From: Gracilibacillus salinarum
GTDB lineage: Bacteria > Bacillota > Bacilli > Bacillales > Amphibacillaceae
Direction: 5' to 3'
Assembly: GCF_022919575.1 (NCBI RefSeq)
Contig: NZ_CP095071.1
Coordinates: 310,001 to 374,000 of the forward strand
Length of the DNA: 64,000 bases
Position 1 is the first letter of the stretch. Every line of letters starts with the position of its first letter. The notes below the pieces were generated by a model. That model was not told where the DNA came from, made no database searches, and saw only the letters and a list, made by a program, of their open reading frames with translations. Positions 63,499 to 64,000 of this stretch are shown here, in pieces. A program made the position numbers and the translations under genes.

Positions 63499-64000
63499 AA
63501 ATCTATCTGCAGAGCAATCAGTACTTGGAGCGGTGTTCTTAGATCCTAACGTTTTAGATGATATTTCATTTTTAGAAGATAGAGATTTTCTCGATCCTAA
63601 ACATCAGGAAATATACAGAGTAATGAAGTACCTGGACAGGCACAATAAACCAATCGACATTGTAACAGTCACTGATTTATACCTGCAGCACCAAAAGCAA
63701 GACCAATTGAGTATTTCATATCTTACCAAACTTGCAGAATCGTGTCCGACTACAGCAAACGTGGAGCATCATGCGAATATAGTTAGGTCCAGAGCTGTGA
63801 GGCGGAGAGGTGCTGATCTTGGCCACGAAATAACGGAGCTTTCTCGTGAGGATTTTGATACAGATGAGGATTATTATGCAGCTGTCGAAGCAAAGATAGC
63901 AGATTTAAGACCGAAAGAAAATGGTCGCATGAAGAGTTTGAAAGAAATTAGGTATGAATATTTCGACTACCTGGTTTCTAAAGAGATTGGTTATGTGCCA
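63476..64000 (+). CDS. DnaB-like replicative helicase (3' end outside window)
   Basis: The visible 175 residues are the N-terminal domain of a DnaB family helicase: LSAEQSVLGAVFLDPNVLDDI, FLDPKHQEIYRVM, DIVTVTDLY, AESCPTTANVEHHANIVR and the linker before the RecA-like motor. The ATG at 63476 follows AAGGAGG and overlaps the RepO gene by 23 nt in another frame. The motor domain lies beyond the window edge. Confidence 0.88.
   Translation, partial: MSSTGTIENLSAEQSVLGAVFLDPNVLDDISFLEDRDFLDPKHQEIYRVMKYLDRHNKPIDIVTVTDLYLQHQKQDQLSISYLTKLAESCPTTANVEHHANIVRSRAVRRRGADLGHEITELSREDFDTDEDYYAAVEAKIADLRPKENGRMKSLKEIRYEYFDYLVSKEIGYVP

Larger units (their letters stand above)
52751..64000. mobile_element. 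Temperate prophage, left part (right end outside window)
   Basis: A tyrosine integrase, ImmA-like protease and CI-like repressor point left, followed by a right-pointing early region with antirepressor, RecT-type recombination and RepO/DnaB replication genes. This is the usual order of a lambdoid siphophage of Firmicutes. Gene density, tiny overlapping frames and lack of B. subtilis-like synteny separate it from the host part. The left attachment site must lie between the glnA terminator and the integrase stop (52751-52812); its core cannot be fixed because the right end is not in the window. Confidence 0.93.

Overview
The window is a piece of a low-GC, endospore-forming Bacillaceae chromosome. 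Gene order from polC to glnA follows Bacillus subtilis closely, and the sporulation genes dpaA/dpaB, spoIIIE, spoVS, cotE, ymxH and tepA are all present. Oceanobacillus, Gracilibacillus or a relative would fit, but that genus-level placement is a guess. No rRNA or tRNA gene, CRISPR array or complete insertion sequence was seen.

Layout. 1-12.5 kb: the 3' part of polC, then the translation/RNA operon rimP-nusA-rnpM-ylxQ-infB-ylxP-rbfA-truB-ribF, rpsO and pnp. 12.9-25.2 kb: the processing protease mlpA, ymxH, dipicolinate synthase (dpaAB), the aspartate/diaminopimelate genes asd-dapG-dapA, tepA-ylzJ, the DNA translocase spoIIIE and a GntR regulator. 26.2-35.9 kb: the EF-P modification cluster ymfF-ymfH-ymfI, ymfJ, rodZ, pgsA-cinA, recA and rny. 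36.3-52.7 kb: ymdB, spoVS, an M19 dipeptidase, miaB-ymcA, cotE on the opposite strand, a VOC protein, mutS-mutL, miaA-hfq, hflX-ynbB and the nitrogen operon glnR-glnA.

From about 52.75 kb to the right edge a temperate prophage sits directly behind the glnA terminator. Its leftward lysogeny block is integrase, ImmA-like protease and CI-like repressor. A switch region follows, with repressor-type inverted repeats and two strong promoters that face each other. Next come a candidate structured RNA, two small membrane proteins (one a leftward moron-like gene), an ORF6N/ORF6C antirepressor, many tiny tightly packed early genes, a recombination cassette (SbcC/Rad50-like ATPase, RecT, metallo-beta-lactamase-fold nuclease) and replication genes (RepO-like, DnaB-like). 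The right end of the prophage lies outside the window.

The most unusual host feature is a family of non-coding, miniature-transposon-like fold-back elements. At least six copies (near 12.6, 14.4, 20.5, 25.3, 36.0 and 40.7 kb) lie just behind genes or terminators. The best copies have near-identical 25-27 bp terminal inverted repeats and nested sub-terminal inverted repeats, and are embedded in a second, directly repeated flank. In two copies a hairpin at the same place has a different sequence but keeps its pairing. Other items for follow-up are a structured intergenic element before mutS, the phage RNA near 55.2 kb, and the face-to-face phage promoters.
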